DNA from: Acidobacteriota bacterium
GTDB taxonomy: Bacteria > Acidobacteriota > Holophagae > Holophagales > Holophagaceae
Length of the DNA stretch: 64,000 nt
NCBI GenBank assembly: GCA_016195985.1
Contig: JACPYP010000007.1
Span: forward strand, 248,001 to 312,000
Direction: 5' to 3'
Below, one piece after another: positions 44,301 through 52,044 of the stretch. The translations under genes and the position numbers were made by a program. The notes below the pieces were generated by a model. The model was not told the DNA's origin, made no database searches, and saw only the letters and a program-made list of their open reading frames with translations. The first letter of the stretch is position 1; every line of letters begins with the position of its first letter.

Positions 44301-46374
44301 GGTGGTGTCGGCGCCGGCCAATTCCATCACCATCACCGTGCCGACCGGCGGCGTAACCAGCACGGTCCACAACCCTGGCGCCCCTCTCGACGGCCTTTCC
44401 GTTGTCGTGCCCAACCAAGGGGTGGCGGTCTGCGCGGACACGCTGTTGACCGTGACCCGCGAGATGGGCGCATCCCTTCCGGGCAGCCTGGGAACGGGCG
44501 TCGTGGCGGTCACGGATCCCTGGACCTTCAGCAGCACCGTCGGCTATCCCTTCCGCGTGCCCATGACCGTGACCCTTCCCTACGATGCCGCGGGTCTCGG
44601 CGCGAATGATGTGCCGGTTCCGTTCCACTGGGATGCCGCCTATGGGAAGTGGGTGGCCGCCGGCCTGAAGTCCATCGACACCGTGAACCATCGCATCACC
44701 TTCACCACGCTGCTCCCCGGGCAGTACGCGGTCCTGGCCATTCCCGGCCTCTCTGGATCCCTCGCCACCCAGAGCCTCGGCTTCGCCAACGGCACGGACA
44801 GCTGGTTCCAGCCCAATCAGGGGGTGTTCAACATTCCCGGCGGCGCCGGATTGGGCATGAGCGCCTATGCCGCCTGGTATTTCGGCTTCAAGAAGGCGGA
44901 CAACGCCAGCGCCGGCTTGTTCACGCTGCTCAAGGAAGGGGACCTCAATTCGGTTGCGGATGATGCGAAGGCCCGGGCCCTCATCAGCCGCCTCGGCAAC
45001 GGAACCGTCGAAAGCTGGGGCCAGGTCTGGCAGCAGTCGGGCTACGCGCTCACCAATCTCCAGACGGGCCTGGCCCTCATCACCGGACTCCGGGTGTCGG
45101 GCCAGCCTCAGATCTTCCTCATGGCGGATGCCCGCTCCACCACGGGCAATGCCATGACCACCCTCATCACGGGGTACAACACCGGCACCGGCAAATTCAA
45201 CGTGCTGGATCCCAACTATCCGGGCATGCCCCTCACCATCGCCTGGAACAGCGGCACGGGCGCCTTTACGGCCTACGACCGCGCGGCAGGCTACGTGCCC
45301 ACCTTCACCCAGTACGCCCAGGAGGGCCAGCCCAGCATCCACCGGATGTCCGACTATGAGCGGCTGTTCAATGGGGCCAACGAAGGCTGGTCCAACCCGC
45401 CCTTCGCCACCGTGGCGGTATCGGATGTGGCCTCCACCGGCGCGCCCTCGGGGGGCCAGGCCTCCGTGCCCAGTGCTGCCAACGTGACCGTGACTGGAGC
45501 CGTGACCAACGGCGATGCCTCCGCCAGCCACATTTTCTGGAGCCAGAACGGCGGCTCCAAGACCCCCGTGGCCCTGAGCTCGGGAACATTCTCCTTCACC
45601 ATTCCCGCGCTGGACGATCCCTACGGCACCCGCATCGCTTTGGAGACCACGGGCAACCCCTGCGACCCCACCTTCAGCTCCACGGGGTACACGGAATTCA
45701 TGATCAAGGAAACCGGCCGCACTCCGTGGTTCCCGAACATCTGTTTTGAATCGGGAGCGGCCGCGCCGTGGGTGCTGCAGACCGGCAGCAACAGCGGCAT
45801 CGGCTATCCTGCCTCGCCGGCCTGGAGCAGCGCCACCGGCGAGATCACGAACTACGGGGTGACCTGGTCGGCCGATGCGACCATGAGCGCCTTGGTGACG
45901 CCCGGAAGCGATGCCAACGTGCCGAGCATCCCCCGCGTCTATGACGGATCCTACGCCCTGCGCACCAACCACGTGGGCAACCAGTACCATGTCAGCCGGG
46001 TCACCCAGACCATCACGGTGCCGGGCGATGTGACCTGGCCCAAGCTCAGCTTCTACTGGGCGGCGGTCATGCAGAACGCGGGGCACTCCGCCGATGAGCA
46101 GCCCTTCGTGGACATCATCGTGGAAGACGTCAGCAATGCCAATGAGCGGGTCTTCTACAAGCACTTCTACGCCAACGACCCCAGCTATCCGGGCTGGATC
46201 GCCGGCAACGGATCGGGCGCCGCGCAGTGGTGGGGCATCAACTGGCAGCAGGTGAACCTCACCGACCTGACCGGCCGCAAGGGCCACACGCTCCGCATCC
46301 GAGTGGTGGGCGGCGACTGCAACCAGGGCGGCCACGGCGGCTACGCCTACCTCGACGGCGTGAATTGCAACTGA
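41311..46374 (+). CDS. Giant Ig-repeat surface lipoprotein with degenerate papain-like domain
   Basis: A 1687-residue exported protein; the signal ends near GPVSC, a possible lipidation site followed by more cysteines. Ten putative-Ig (He_PIG-type) repeats of about 85 residues follow (about 39-925), each with a SLPAGL and ITGTP-like core. Repeats 5-9 form a subtype with a CN..GGC cysteine pair, likely a disulfide. A PKD/Ig-like module comes next, then a ZU5-like region (about 1005-1145), a region resembling papain-like C39 peptidases (about 1147-1370: GMSAYAAWYFGFKK, NVLDPNYPGMPLTI) without the expected Cys and His, and a C-terminal jelly-roll (about 1480-1687). GGAG precedes the ATG. It is probably a surface adhesin; the OmpA gene follows after 17 bases. 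Confidence 0.8.
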   Translation: MRPQIYLPLALALTALAIGPVSCTSSSWCADCEHAVNILGLNYQPANTYTVGTAIPVNPPNPSGGTPKAYDIAAGSLPAGLDLDPVTGQITGTPAAPGVFTVTVRATNSANSATQTIQITVLPAAALGLSYATPQVFPAALAIAPQNPVLAQATPGIPTAYAITGGSLPTGLNLNADGTIGGTPATPGVFSFKVTATNGTRTATAFAAYTVTPAGSLGLAYDTPKTFTAGAAVPTQPATLSNAVPGLGSSFSLTAGSLPAGLSLGSTTGDITGTPTAPGLYAFTIVVAQGARTASTSANYTVLPAAALSLAYTTPQTFAVGTAIATQLPTLASETPGVPTTFALTGGALPVGLMLNADGSITGKPTTAGVSTFTVTATNGTRTATATPTYTVIPMAPQGAYQSVTTNVNLSLTLTPQNAGGPITAATLAQGPLPAGMVLNADGSLSGTPSVAGAFPFKVQLCNGTGCMTTAAAVITVNANGATPLKAAYADGNGLVGAPLTVPPTVTIGGPVTSATLQSGTLPAGMTLDSHGSIVGTPTAAGSSILLVTLANASGALETVPVTITVSASASVLAAAYPVGSGQVGVPLTVAPFLASGGPVATAVQLGGTLPPGMVLNSDGSITGAPTQAGSYSAQIRLCNAAGGCTTQTVQIDVNTAGGSALVAAYADAMGTLGAPLAVPPSIASGGPVTSSTLLSGSLPPGMTLNSNGSITGTPTQPGTYSLAVQLCNGAGGCTVQSVTITLRHAVPVVGPLSVTEALGATATLTPGNTGGPITSATVTAGGPLAAGLTLNSDGSVSQSGATPVGTYGPYTVSYCNTGGCANSTVTITVTLSAPTALNYATPVTYTSGLPIASNDPNPTGGTPTGYTIASGSLPAGLSLNPSTGVISGTPTVSGSFPVTISGTNGAGHADQTLNITVLAPLTGSLSANPGLVSVGQATALTALFSGGTGVVDQGFGPVSSGSSLPTGAYGSTGTYTYTLTVTNGAGASITRTATVTVVSAPANSITITVPTGGVTSTVHNPGAPLDGLSVVVPNQGVAVCADTLLTVTREMGASLPGSLGTGVVAVTDPWTFSSTVGYPFRVPMTVTLPYDAAGLGANDVPVPFHWDAAYGKWVAAGLKSIDTVNHRITFTTLLPGQYAVLAIPGLSGSLATQSLGFANGTDSWFQPNQGVFNIPGGAGLGMSAYAAWYFGFKKADNASAGLFTLLKEGDLNSVADDAKARALISRLGNGTVESWGQVWQQSGYALTNLQTGLALITGLRVSGQPQIFLMADARSTTGNAMTTLITGYNTGTGKFNVLDPNYPGMPLTIAWNSGTGAFTAYDRAAGYVPTFTQYAQEGQPSIHRMSDYERLFNGANEGWSNPPFATVAVSDVASTGAPSGGQASVPSAANVTVTGAVTNGDASASHIFWSQNGGSKTPVALSSGTFSFTIPALDDPYGTRIALETTGNPCDPTFSSTGYTEFMIKETGRTPWFPNICFESGAAAPWVLQTGSNSGIGYPASPAWSSATGEITNYGVTWSADATMSALVTPGSDANVPSIPRVYDGSYALRTNHVGNQYHVSRVTQTITVPGDVTWPKLSFYWAAVMQNAGHSADEQPFVDIIVEDVSNANERVFYKHFYANDPSYPGWIAGNGSGAAQWWGINWQQVNLTDLTGRKGHTLRIRVVGGDCNQGGHGGYAYLDGVNCN

Positions 46375-46391
46375 CCATGAGGACGTCCCAC

Positions 46392-47549
46392 ATGCGAACC
46401 CTGAAAACCCTTTCCAGCCTCCTGGCCCTGTCTGCCGGCCTCGGCGCAGCCGAAGTGACCGGCGCAGCCCAAGTGACCGGCGGCTTCTCCTGGGCCCAGA
46501 TCCAGCTGGGCTATCTTTCGCAGCAGAATTCCGCCTGCGTGAAGGATTCCACGGGCTTTGGCCTCGGCTTCGGACAGTGGCTGCAACCCCGCTGGGGGTG
46601 GGAGGCCGCCTACCTCCACAGCCGCATCGAGCCCACCAGCCATCTCTGGAAGGCCAAGGAGGATCACTTGGATGCGACCCTCCTTTTCCGCCCCTTTCTG
46701 GAGACGGGCCGTTGGATTCCTTTCGTGAGGGCGGGCGCCGGAGCCTCTCGTCTGGAGAACCCTCTCTCGCTGAGCGGATCCACTTCGACGCGCCTGAACC
46801 TGCTTCTCGGCGCTGGCACCCAGGTGCGGTTCGGCGCCAAGGGGTTGGGGTCGCTGGAAGTCCGCTCCGTCACCGTGGAGAGTTCCACCCAAAGGCAGGA
46901 ACTGGAGGCCCTGGTGGGCCTGGGGTTCCGCTGGGGCGGGACCGCGCGAACCAAGGCCGCGCCCGTTCCCGCGCCCCTACCGGCTCCGGTGGAACCCGCT
47001 CCGGTTCCGGCACCTGTCTCGGCTCCCGCACCGGTTCCGCCCCCTGTTCCGGCTCCCGCGCCCGCACCCGCTCCGGAGCCGTCTCCCGCGCCCCTGCCCG
47101 CCAAGATCGTGTTGGGCGATGCGGTGCTGCACTTCCCGAACAACGGCGACGCGCTTGATGCCGAGGCCGTTCAGGCCATCAAGGCCGTGGCCCGGCAGCT
47201 CAAGGCTTATGCCGGGGAATACACCCTCCAGGTGGGAGGCCATACTTCCAGCCTGGGCTCTGTGGCTCACAACAAGGCACTCTCCCTCCGGCGCGCCCGA
47301 TCCGTGGCCAACGTTCTGGTGGCCGCTGGCATTCCGGAAAGCCGAGTGGCCTGCGAAGGGTTCGGACCCGAGAAGCCAGTGGCGGACAATAAGACCCAGG
47401 AAGGCCAGAGCCGGAACCGCCGCGTGGAGATCGACGTGAAGACCACCCAAGCCGTGGACAAGATCCGCACGGAGACCGGCGTGATGGAGGCACCGGCGCC
47501 CGCCAGGAAGGCCCCCAAGGGCGGGAAGGTGGTCAAACCCAAGTCCTGA
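46392..47549 (+). CDS. OmpA-like outer membrane protein with Pro/Ala linker
   Basis: A 385-residue protein. A signal peptide (1-23) is followed by an OmpA-type eight-stranded barrel (about 30-185), a striking linker made almost entirely of Pro, Ala and Val (about 195-237), and a C-terminal OmpA domain (AVLHFPNNGDALDAEAVQAI, SLRRARSVANVLVAAGI, NRRVEIDV). In that domain the usual GHTD reads GHTS, so the Asp that binds diaminopimelate is missing. The ATG at 46392 has GAGGA eight bases upstream; 46377 is an alternative. It is probably co-expressed with the surface lipoprotein gene upstream. Confidence 0.85.
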   Translation: MRTLKTLSSLLALSAGLGAAEVTGAAQVTGGFSWAQIQLGYLSQQNSACVKDSTGFGLGFGQWLQPRWGWEAAYLHSRIEPTSHLWKAKEDHLDATLLFRPFLETGRWIPFVRAGAGASRLENPLSLSGSTSTRLNLLLGAGTQVRFGAKGLGSLEVRSVTVESSTQRQELEALVGLGFRWGGTARTKAAPVPAPLPAPVEPAPVPAPVSAPAPVPPPVPAPAPAPAPEPSPAPLPAKIVLGDAVLHFPNNGDALDAEAVQAIKAVARQLKAYAGEYTLQVGGHTSSLGSVAHNKALSLRRARSVANVLVAAGIPESRVACEGFGPEKPVADNKTQEGQSRNRRVEIDVKTTQAVDKIRTETGVMEAPAPARKAPKGGKVVKPKS

Positions 47550-47596
47550 TCAGGCTTTAGCCCTGTGGGCGGCGAGGGCGCGGGGTGGTTCGGGGC

Positions 47597-48517
47597 TCAG
47601 GCTTCGGGCCACCCTGCCTCGCGCAGGAGCTGCGCCTGCTCCGTGGGCCGCTCTACCCGGAGGCCGCGGGCCTTGAGGGTATGGATGCGCAGCGCCCCAT
47701 CGGCGAAGCCCAGCAGCAGGCCTCCCTCTGTCAGGCGGAAGCGCCCGGGGGGGCAGGGTTCCGCCGCTGGAAGGGCCCAGGTCACCTTGAGGGGCCCTTC
47801 GGCCGTTTCCAGGAAGGCGTTGGGCCAGGGATCCGCCACGGCGCGGATCTGGTTGAAGGCTTCCGCCACGTTCATGGCGGCATCCAACCTCGAATCCGCT
47901 GGCTTCCGCCCGCCGAAGTAGGTGGAGGGCCCCAGGGCTTTCTGGTCGATTCGAGAAAGAGAGCCGTCCATCAGGCCGGGAAGGGCCTTCCTCACCAGAT
48001 CGCGTCCCGCCGCGGCGGCCTTTTCGGTGAGGCTGAGGGCGGTCTCGTCCCAGTCGATGGGAATGGGGGCCTGGGCCACGATGGCCCCGTCGTCGGGCTT
48101 GGGAGTCATGGCGTGGAGGGTGATGCCGGTGCTCGTCTCTCCTCTCACCAGCACCCAGTTGATGGGGGCCCGGCCCCGGTACTTGGGCAGCAGGCTGCCG
48201 TGGAGGTTGTAGGCCCCCAGGCGGGGCAGAGCCAGGAAGCGGGCCTGGATCATTTCCCGGAAGTAGAAGCTGAACAGGAAGTCCGGGCGCTGGGCACGGA
48301 TGGCCTCGTAGACCGCATCGTCGTTGAAGGATGGCGCCAGGTGGACCGGGATGCCGTGGGCCTGCGCCACGGCCGCAGGTGGGGTGAACCACCCTTCATC
48401 AGGGGCAGGGCGATAGGAATAGAGGGCCAACACCTCGACACCCGCCTCCAGCAACCCCTCCAAGGCTGCGGTTCCCACGCTGGAATAGGCACAAACGACG
48501 GCGGTCGGCTTGGTCAT
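47597..48517 (-). CDS. ArnA N-domain-like formyltransferase
   Basis: A 306-residue 10-formyltetrahydrofolate-dependent formyltransferase. It resembles the N-terminal domain of ArnA (UDP-4-amino-4-deoxy-L-arabinose formyltransferase) more than methionyl-tRNA formyltransferase: YNLHGSLLPKYRGRAPINW, the catalytic Asn104, His106 and Asp142 (ArnA 102/104/140), and the FSFYFREMI segment. A C-terminal OB-like domain follows. The substrate is probably a nucleotide amino-sugar, but no sugar-pathway gene is adjacent. The ATG at 48517 has GAGGGA upstream. Confidence 0.83.
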   Translation of the reverse strand: MTKPTAVVCAYSSVGTAALEGLLEAGVEVLALYSYRPAPDEGWFTPPAAVAQAHGIPVHLAPSFNDDAVYEAIRAQRPDFLFSFYFREMIQARFLALPRLGAYNLHGSLLPKYRGRAPINWVLVRGETSTGITLHAMTPKPDDGAIVAQAPIPIDWDETALSLTEKAAAAGRDLVRKALPGLMDGSLSRIDQKALGPSTYFGGRKPADSRLDAAMNVAEAFNQIRAVADPWPNAFLETAEGPLKVTWALPAAEPCPPGRFRLTEGGLLLGFADGALRIHTLKARGLRVERPTEQAQLLREAGWPEA

Positions 48518-48599
48518 CAGGTTCCCTCGGTTCTTCAAGGATCGCATAATCGCTTGAAACCTCTGTCCGTAGACCTATGTTGTGATCGGGAGTGCCACT

Positions 48600-49655
48600 G
48601 TGCGCCTGCGAATTCTTCCCCTCCTGTTCGGCGCGGTCCTTCTGGCAGCGGGGGAGGATCCCTTCGAGGCGCCGCCGGAATTGAAGGCATTCGCGCGGCA
48701 GCACACCCTCAACCAGCAGGGGGCAACGAGCAAGGTGGCGGCTCTGGTGAGAGCTTTCTTCGCGCCGCAGGAGGCAGGCGGTCTGGGCATCACCTACGAC
48801 AACGCCTACACGAGAACGCCCATCGAGGCCTGGCGCGACCGCAAAGCCAACTGCCTCACCCTCACCACGATGTACGTGGCCGCATGCAAATCCATCGATC
48901 TGGATGCGCGATACGGCGAATCCATTCGAATCAGCCGTTGGCGGCGAGTGGGTGCCACGGTGCGTTACGAGCGCCATATTGTCGCGGTGGTGCCAGCGGG
49001 TGTAGGGCAAGAGCTCATCGCGGACTTTCTGCCCGAGGTGCGCCGGGAATCGCAGTTGATCGCCGTATTGGAACCCAAGCGCGTGCTGGCTCTCTTCTAC
49101 AGCAACCGGGCCGTGGAGCTCATGGCGGATGAGAAGACAGACGAGGCTTTGATCCATGCTCATCAATCCATTCAAGTGGACCCGACCTTGGGCGTGGGAT
49201 GGAACATCCTTGGCGTTGTGCAGCGCAAGCAAGGGCTCGAAGGCGATGCTGAGCAGTCCTTCCTGAAGGCTCTCCAGGCGGATCCCAAGGACGGCGCTCC
49301 CTGTGGCAACCTGGAAAACCTGCTGAGGGCCCAGGGCCGAATGGCTGAAGCCCAGACCTACCGCGACCGGGGCCTGGAAATCCGCAAGAAGGATCCTTTC
49401 TTCAACGCCTTCCTTGCCGAAGAGGCCTTCCAGGAGGGCCAGTGGGAGGAGGCGGGGAAGCGCATCAAGCAGGCCATCAAGCTGCTGCCCCAGGAATCGG
49501 ATTTCTATCTGATCCAGGCCCGCATCAATCTGGCCCAGGGACAGAGGAAGGAAGCCATCAAGTCGCTGGAGAAGGCCCGCAAATGGGCGCTCCCGGACAT
49601 GCAGGCCCGCTACGACACCAAGCTGGCGCTCCTGAAGGGCGACGTTCCGACCTAG
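48600..49655 (+). CDS. Exported transglutaminase-like protein with TPR repeats
   Basis: A 351-residue protein with a short signal peptide (1-18). Residues about 25-160 form a transglutaminase-like fold with a plausible triad Cys85 (RKANCLTLTT), His126 (YERHIVAVV) and Asp142 (LIADFLPEV). From about 165 to the end there are tetratricopeptide repeats (NRAVELMADEKTDEALIHAH, GWNILGVVQRKQGLEGDAEQ, NAFLAEEAFQEGQWEEAGKR). The GTG at 48600 has GGGAG at good spacing; an upstream GTG at 48582 is possible. A peptidase or cross-link-cleaving role is inferred only from the fold. Confidence 0.75.
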   Translation: MRLRILPLLFGAVLLAAGEDPFEAPPELKAFARQHTLNQQGATSKVAALVRAFFAPQEAGGLGITYDNAYTRTPIEAWRDRKANCLTLTTMYVAACKSIDLDARYGESIRISRWRRVGATVRYERHIVAVVPAGVGQELIADFLPEVRRESQLIAVLEPKRVLALFYSNRAVELMADEKTDEALIHAHQSIQVDPTLGVGWNILGVVQRKQGLEGDAEQSFLKALQADPKDGAPCGNLENLLRAQGRMAEAQTYRDRGLEIRKKDPFFNAFLAEEAFQEGQWEEAGKRIKQAIKLLPQESDFYLIQARINLAQGQRKEAIKSLEKARKWALPDMQARYDTKLALLKGDVPT

Positions 49656-49656
49656 T

Positions 49657-49704
49657 GTGCCTCGCCTGAAATAACTGGATCATTCAGGGCAGCTGGCGAG
49701 GCAC
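49657..49704. terminator. Hairpin after the transglutaminase/TPR gene
   Basis: Arms GTGCCTCGCC (49657-49666) and GGCGAGGCAC (49695-49704) pair perfectly over 10 positions, starting one base after the stop codon. An alternative nested pairing CCTGAA/TTCAGG lies inside. There is no T run, but its position suggests a transcription stop. Confidence 0.55.
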
Positions 49705-49769
49705 CCTTCCATCGGGGCATGGCCCCTCTGGCGCATGGGCGCGGGACCGCGTCCATGCTGTCACCCCGC

Positions 49770-49854
49770 TGGGGGCGCTGCCACGCCCCCAGACCCCCGC
49801 CCCGTGGTGTCCATGGGCGTAGAGATCGCACCAGGAATTTCGAGCGGACACCAC
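49770..49854. repeat. Two further inverted repeats in the convergent gap
   Basis: TGGGGGCG/CGCCCCCA (49770-49777 with 49784-49791, six-base loop) and GTGGTGTCC/GGACACCAC (49804-49812 with 49846-49854) follow the first hairpin. The second reaches the stop codon of the convergent TPR gene. They probably help end transcription from both sides. Confidence 0.55.
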
Positions 49855-51557
49855 TAGTTCACTTCAAGTTCGGCCAGGCGGTTCTGGGCCTCCACGCTGT
49901 CCGGATGATGCAGCAGGCATTCCCGCAGGTAGCGCCGGGCCCCGTCGATGTCCTCCAGTTCCCGCCGGGCATCGGCGAGGTGGATGAGGGCTTCTTCGGC
50001 CTGGGGCTCCACCTGGAGCGCCTGCCGCCAGTGGCTCTCGGCCCGGTCCCAATCGCTGAGTTCCGCGCAGGCGTGGCCGGCGTCCAGGAGGAAACGCAGG
50101 TCGTGGGGATCCATGCGTACCGCCCGTTCGAGATCTTGCCGGGCGGGCAGAGGGTCTCCCTGGTGGGCGCGGCAGAGCCCGCGGAGATGCCAGTAGACGG
50201 GGCGTTCGCGGCAGGCTTCCCCGAGGCCGTCCAGGTAGGGAAGCAGGGCCTCCCAGGCGGCCATGCCGGCGAGGCAATCCGCCTGGAGCAACAGGAGATC
50301 CACATCCTCCGGCTGCTTCTTCAGAAGCAAGAGAACCTCGGCGTAGGCCGCCTCGTAATCGCCTTCGGCCACTTGGATTTGCAGCCTGAGGGGGGGGTGA
50401 TGGTCGCCCTGCATTTCTAGGGGAACTTCCTCCAGCAATTCCCGGGCGAAGGCGGGACGGTCTTCCCACCAGAAGGCGAACTCGGCCCGGCGGAGCTGCC
50501 ATTCCTGCCGCAAGGAACGGCCCTCGTCGCCCTCAGGGATGGTGAGCCAGGCCTGTTCGAGGGTGTGCAGGGCATCCTGGTCGCGGCGCAGTTCGAGCGC
50601 GATCTGGTAGCGCTCCATCCAGAGGCGGAAGGCGGTGGGAAGGTGCTGGAGGGCGATTTCAATCACCCGCCAGGCGCCTTCCCGGTCGCCCAGCTGGCGC
50701 CGGGAAACGGTTTCCGCGAGCCAGTGCAGGGGATGAGTCCGGCAATCCGAGGGCAGCGCTTGGACCAGCGCGAGGGCCTCGGCGTGGCGGCCGTTCCGCA
50801 GCAGGTGCATGCCTGCGGCTCCCCGGTCCCAGGAAATCCGGGGATCGCCATGGCGGGTCATCAGGATGCCCAGCGCCTGCTCGGCCACGTCCTCCTTGCC
50901 ATGCTGAAGCCCCGCGAGCATGAGATCTTCCAGGAGAAGCGGGTCGTCCCATGACCGGGGGAGAGCCGCTTCGAAGTGGGTCCAGGCCTGATGCAGCGCG
51001 GCGGGTTCGGCCACCCGCAGCAGCAGAATGCCCTGCAGATGCCTCAACCGGCCCACTTCAGGCGCCAACCGGATGAGGCGCCGCCCCCAGGTGAGGCGCC
51101 GGCCCCCGGGAAGGCCCGGCACCTTTTGGAAGGCCCTGGAAACCAGCAGGCTTTTCCAGAGGGGAAGGCGCGCCAGTTGGGCTTCCAAAGCCACCAGCCA
51201 GGCGCGGTCCCGCTGTCCCAGGGCCAGATGGAGGGTGCTTTGCAACAGGAGCATCCGGTAGCTGGTTTCGCCCCGGTTCCAAACAGGGGTTCCCAGGGAC
51301 AGGAGGATGTCGTAGGGAGGTTCTCCCTGGGCCCATCGGCATTCAGCCCGGATTAACCGGGGGTAATCCACCCAGCGGTTCCGGGCGGCGAAGCCCAGCC
51401 AGCTTCCCAGGCTCATGATGCCGAGTGTGGCGGCCAGAGCCAGCGGCAAAGACATGCCTTCGGGGGATGTGGTCAGCAGGCCCACGCAGGCCGCCGCCGC
51501 CGCGGTTATCAGCAGGATCAGGAGGATCCTGGGCACCCAGGCGCGGCGGATCGACAT
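49854..51557 (-). CDS. Membrane-anchored TPR-repeat protein
   Basis: A 567-residue protein. Two hydrophobic helices near the N-terminus (about 10-28 and 37-56) anchor a long cytoplasmic alpha-solenoid of degenerate tetratricopeptide repeats. The clearest repeats are at the C-terminus (YWHLRGLCRAHQGDPLPARQ, FLLDAGHACAELSDWDRAES, ALIHLADARRELEDIDGARR). The composition is rich in Leu, Trp and Arg. No enzymatic motif is visible. It is probably a scaffold for a membrane complex; no partner can be named. Confidence 0.7.
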   Translation of the reverse strand: MSIRRAWVPRILLILLITAAAAACVGLLTTSPEGMSLPLALAATLGIMSLGSWLGFAARNRWVDYPRLIRAECRWAQGEPPYDILLSLGTPVWNRGETSYRMLLLQSTLHLALGQRDRAWLVALEAQLARLPLWKSLLVSRAFQKVPGLPGGRRLTWGRRLIRLAPEVGRLRHLQGILLLRVAEPAALHQAWTHFEAALPRSWDDPLLLEDLMLAGLQHGKEDVAEQALGILMTRHGDPRISWDRGAAGMHLLRNGRHAEALALVQALPSDCRTHPLHWLAETVSRRQLGDREGAWRVIEIALQHLPTAFRLWMERYQIALELRRDQDALHTLEQAWLTIPEGDEGRSLRQEWQLRRAEFAFWWEDRPAFARELLEEVPLEMQGDHHPPLRLQIQVAEGDYEAAYAEVLLLLKKQPEDVDLLLLQADCLAGMAAWEALLPYLDGLGEACRERPVYWHLRGLCRAHQGDPLPARQDLERAVRMDPHDLRFLLDAGHACAELSDWDRAESHWRQALQVEPQAEEALIHLADARRELEDIDGARRYLRECLLHHPDSVEAQNRLAELEVN

Positions 51558-51623
51558 GGGACGAGTATGAGCCCGTCCTGGGCCCGCGGGGAATCGCCGG
51601 GTGGCGATCGGATCAGGTGCGGT

Positions 51624-51827
51624 TCAGGCCTTGACGACGTTGGAGGCCTGAGGGCCCTTGGGCCCCTGCACGATGTCGAAGCTGACGCGCTGCTTTTCTT
51701 CCAGTGTGCGGAAGCCCTTGGCCTGCACGGCGGAATAATGGACGAAGATGTCTGCGCCGCCTTCATCGGGAGTGATGAAGCCGAAGCCCTTTTCAGCGTT
51801 GAACCACTTCACGGTACCTTCGGACAT
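51624..51827 (-). CDS. Cold-shock family RNA-binding protein
   Basis: A 67-residue single cold-shock domain that binds single-stranded RNA and DNA. RNP1 is KGFGFI within [20 protein letters not shown], and RNP2 is DIFVHYSAV. Length and sequence match CspA-type proteins closely. The ATG at 51827 lies behind GAAAGAAAGG. The next same-strand gene ends at 52045, so a 5' leader of up to about 200 bases is possible, as is common for csp mRNAs. Confidence 0.95.
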   Translation of the reverse strand: MSEGTVKWFNAEKGFGFITPDEGGADIFVHYSAVQAKGFRTLEEKQRVSFDIVQGPKGPQASNVVKA

Positions 51828-52044
51828 GACCTTTCTTTCCGGGGATGCGTCCCCACGCGCCTGGAGGTTGACCGCGCGACACGCACCAGGCATGCGGTCA
51901 CGGGGGCTCGGGCTCCGGGAAGTCCAGGGATCCGCATACGGTCCCCCTCCTTCACGATGCTCAGGCTGAAAAAGATGGTGGGTTGAAGGGATTCTAGAAT
52001 CCGGATCTGGGGCCTTCAAGATCAAAAATCCGGCCGGACTCCCC

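Noticed and set aside
44751-45420. Active C39 peptidase in the Ig-repeat protein
   Set aside because: The general layout is present but the catalytic Cys and His positions are not occupied, so only a degenerate relative is claimed.
41164-46335. A 1723-codon open frame on the minus strand opposite the Ig-repeat gene
   Set aside because: It is a shadow of the GC-rich repeat gene: low-complexity Gly/Arg/His composition, no domain, no ribosome-binding site, and the plus-strand frame has clear Ig repeats.
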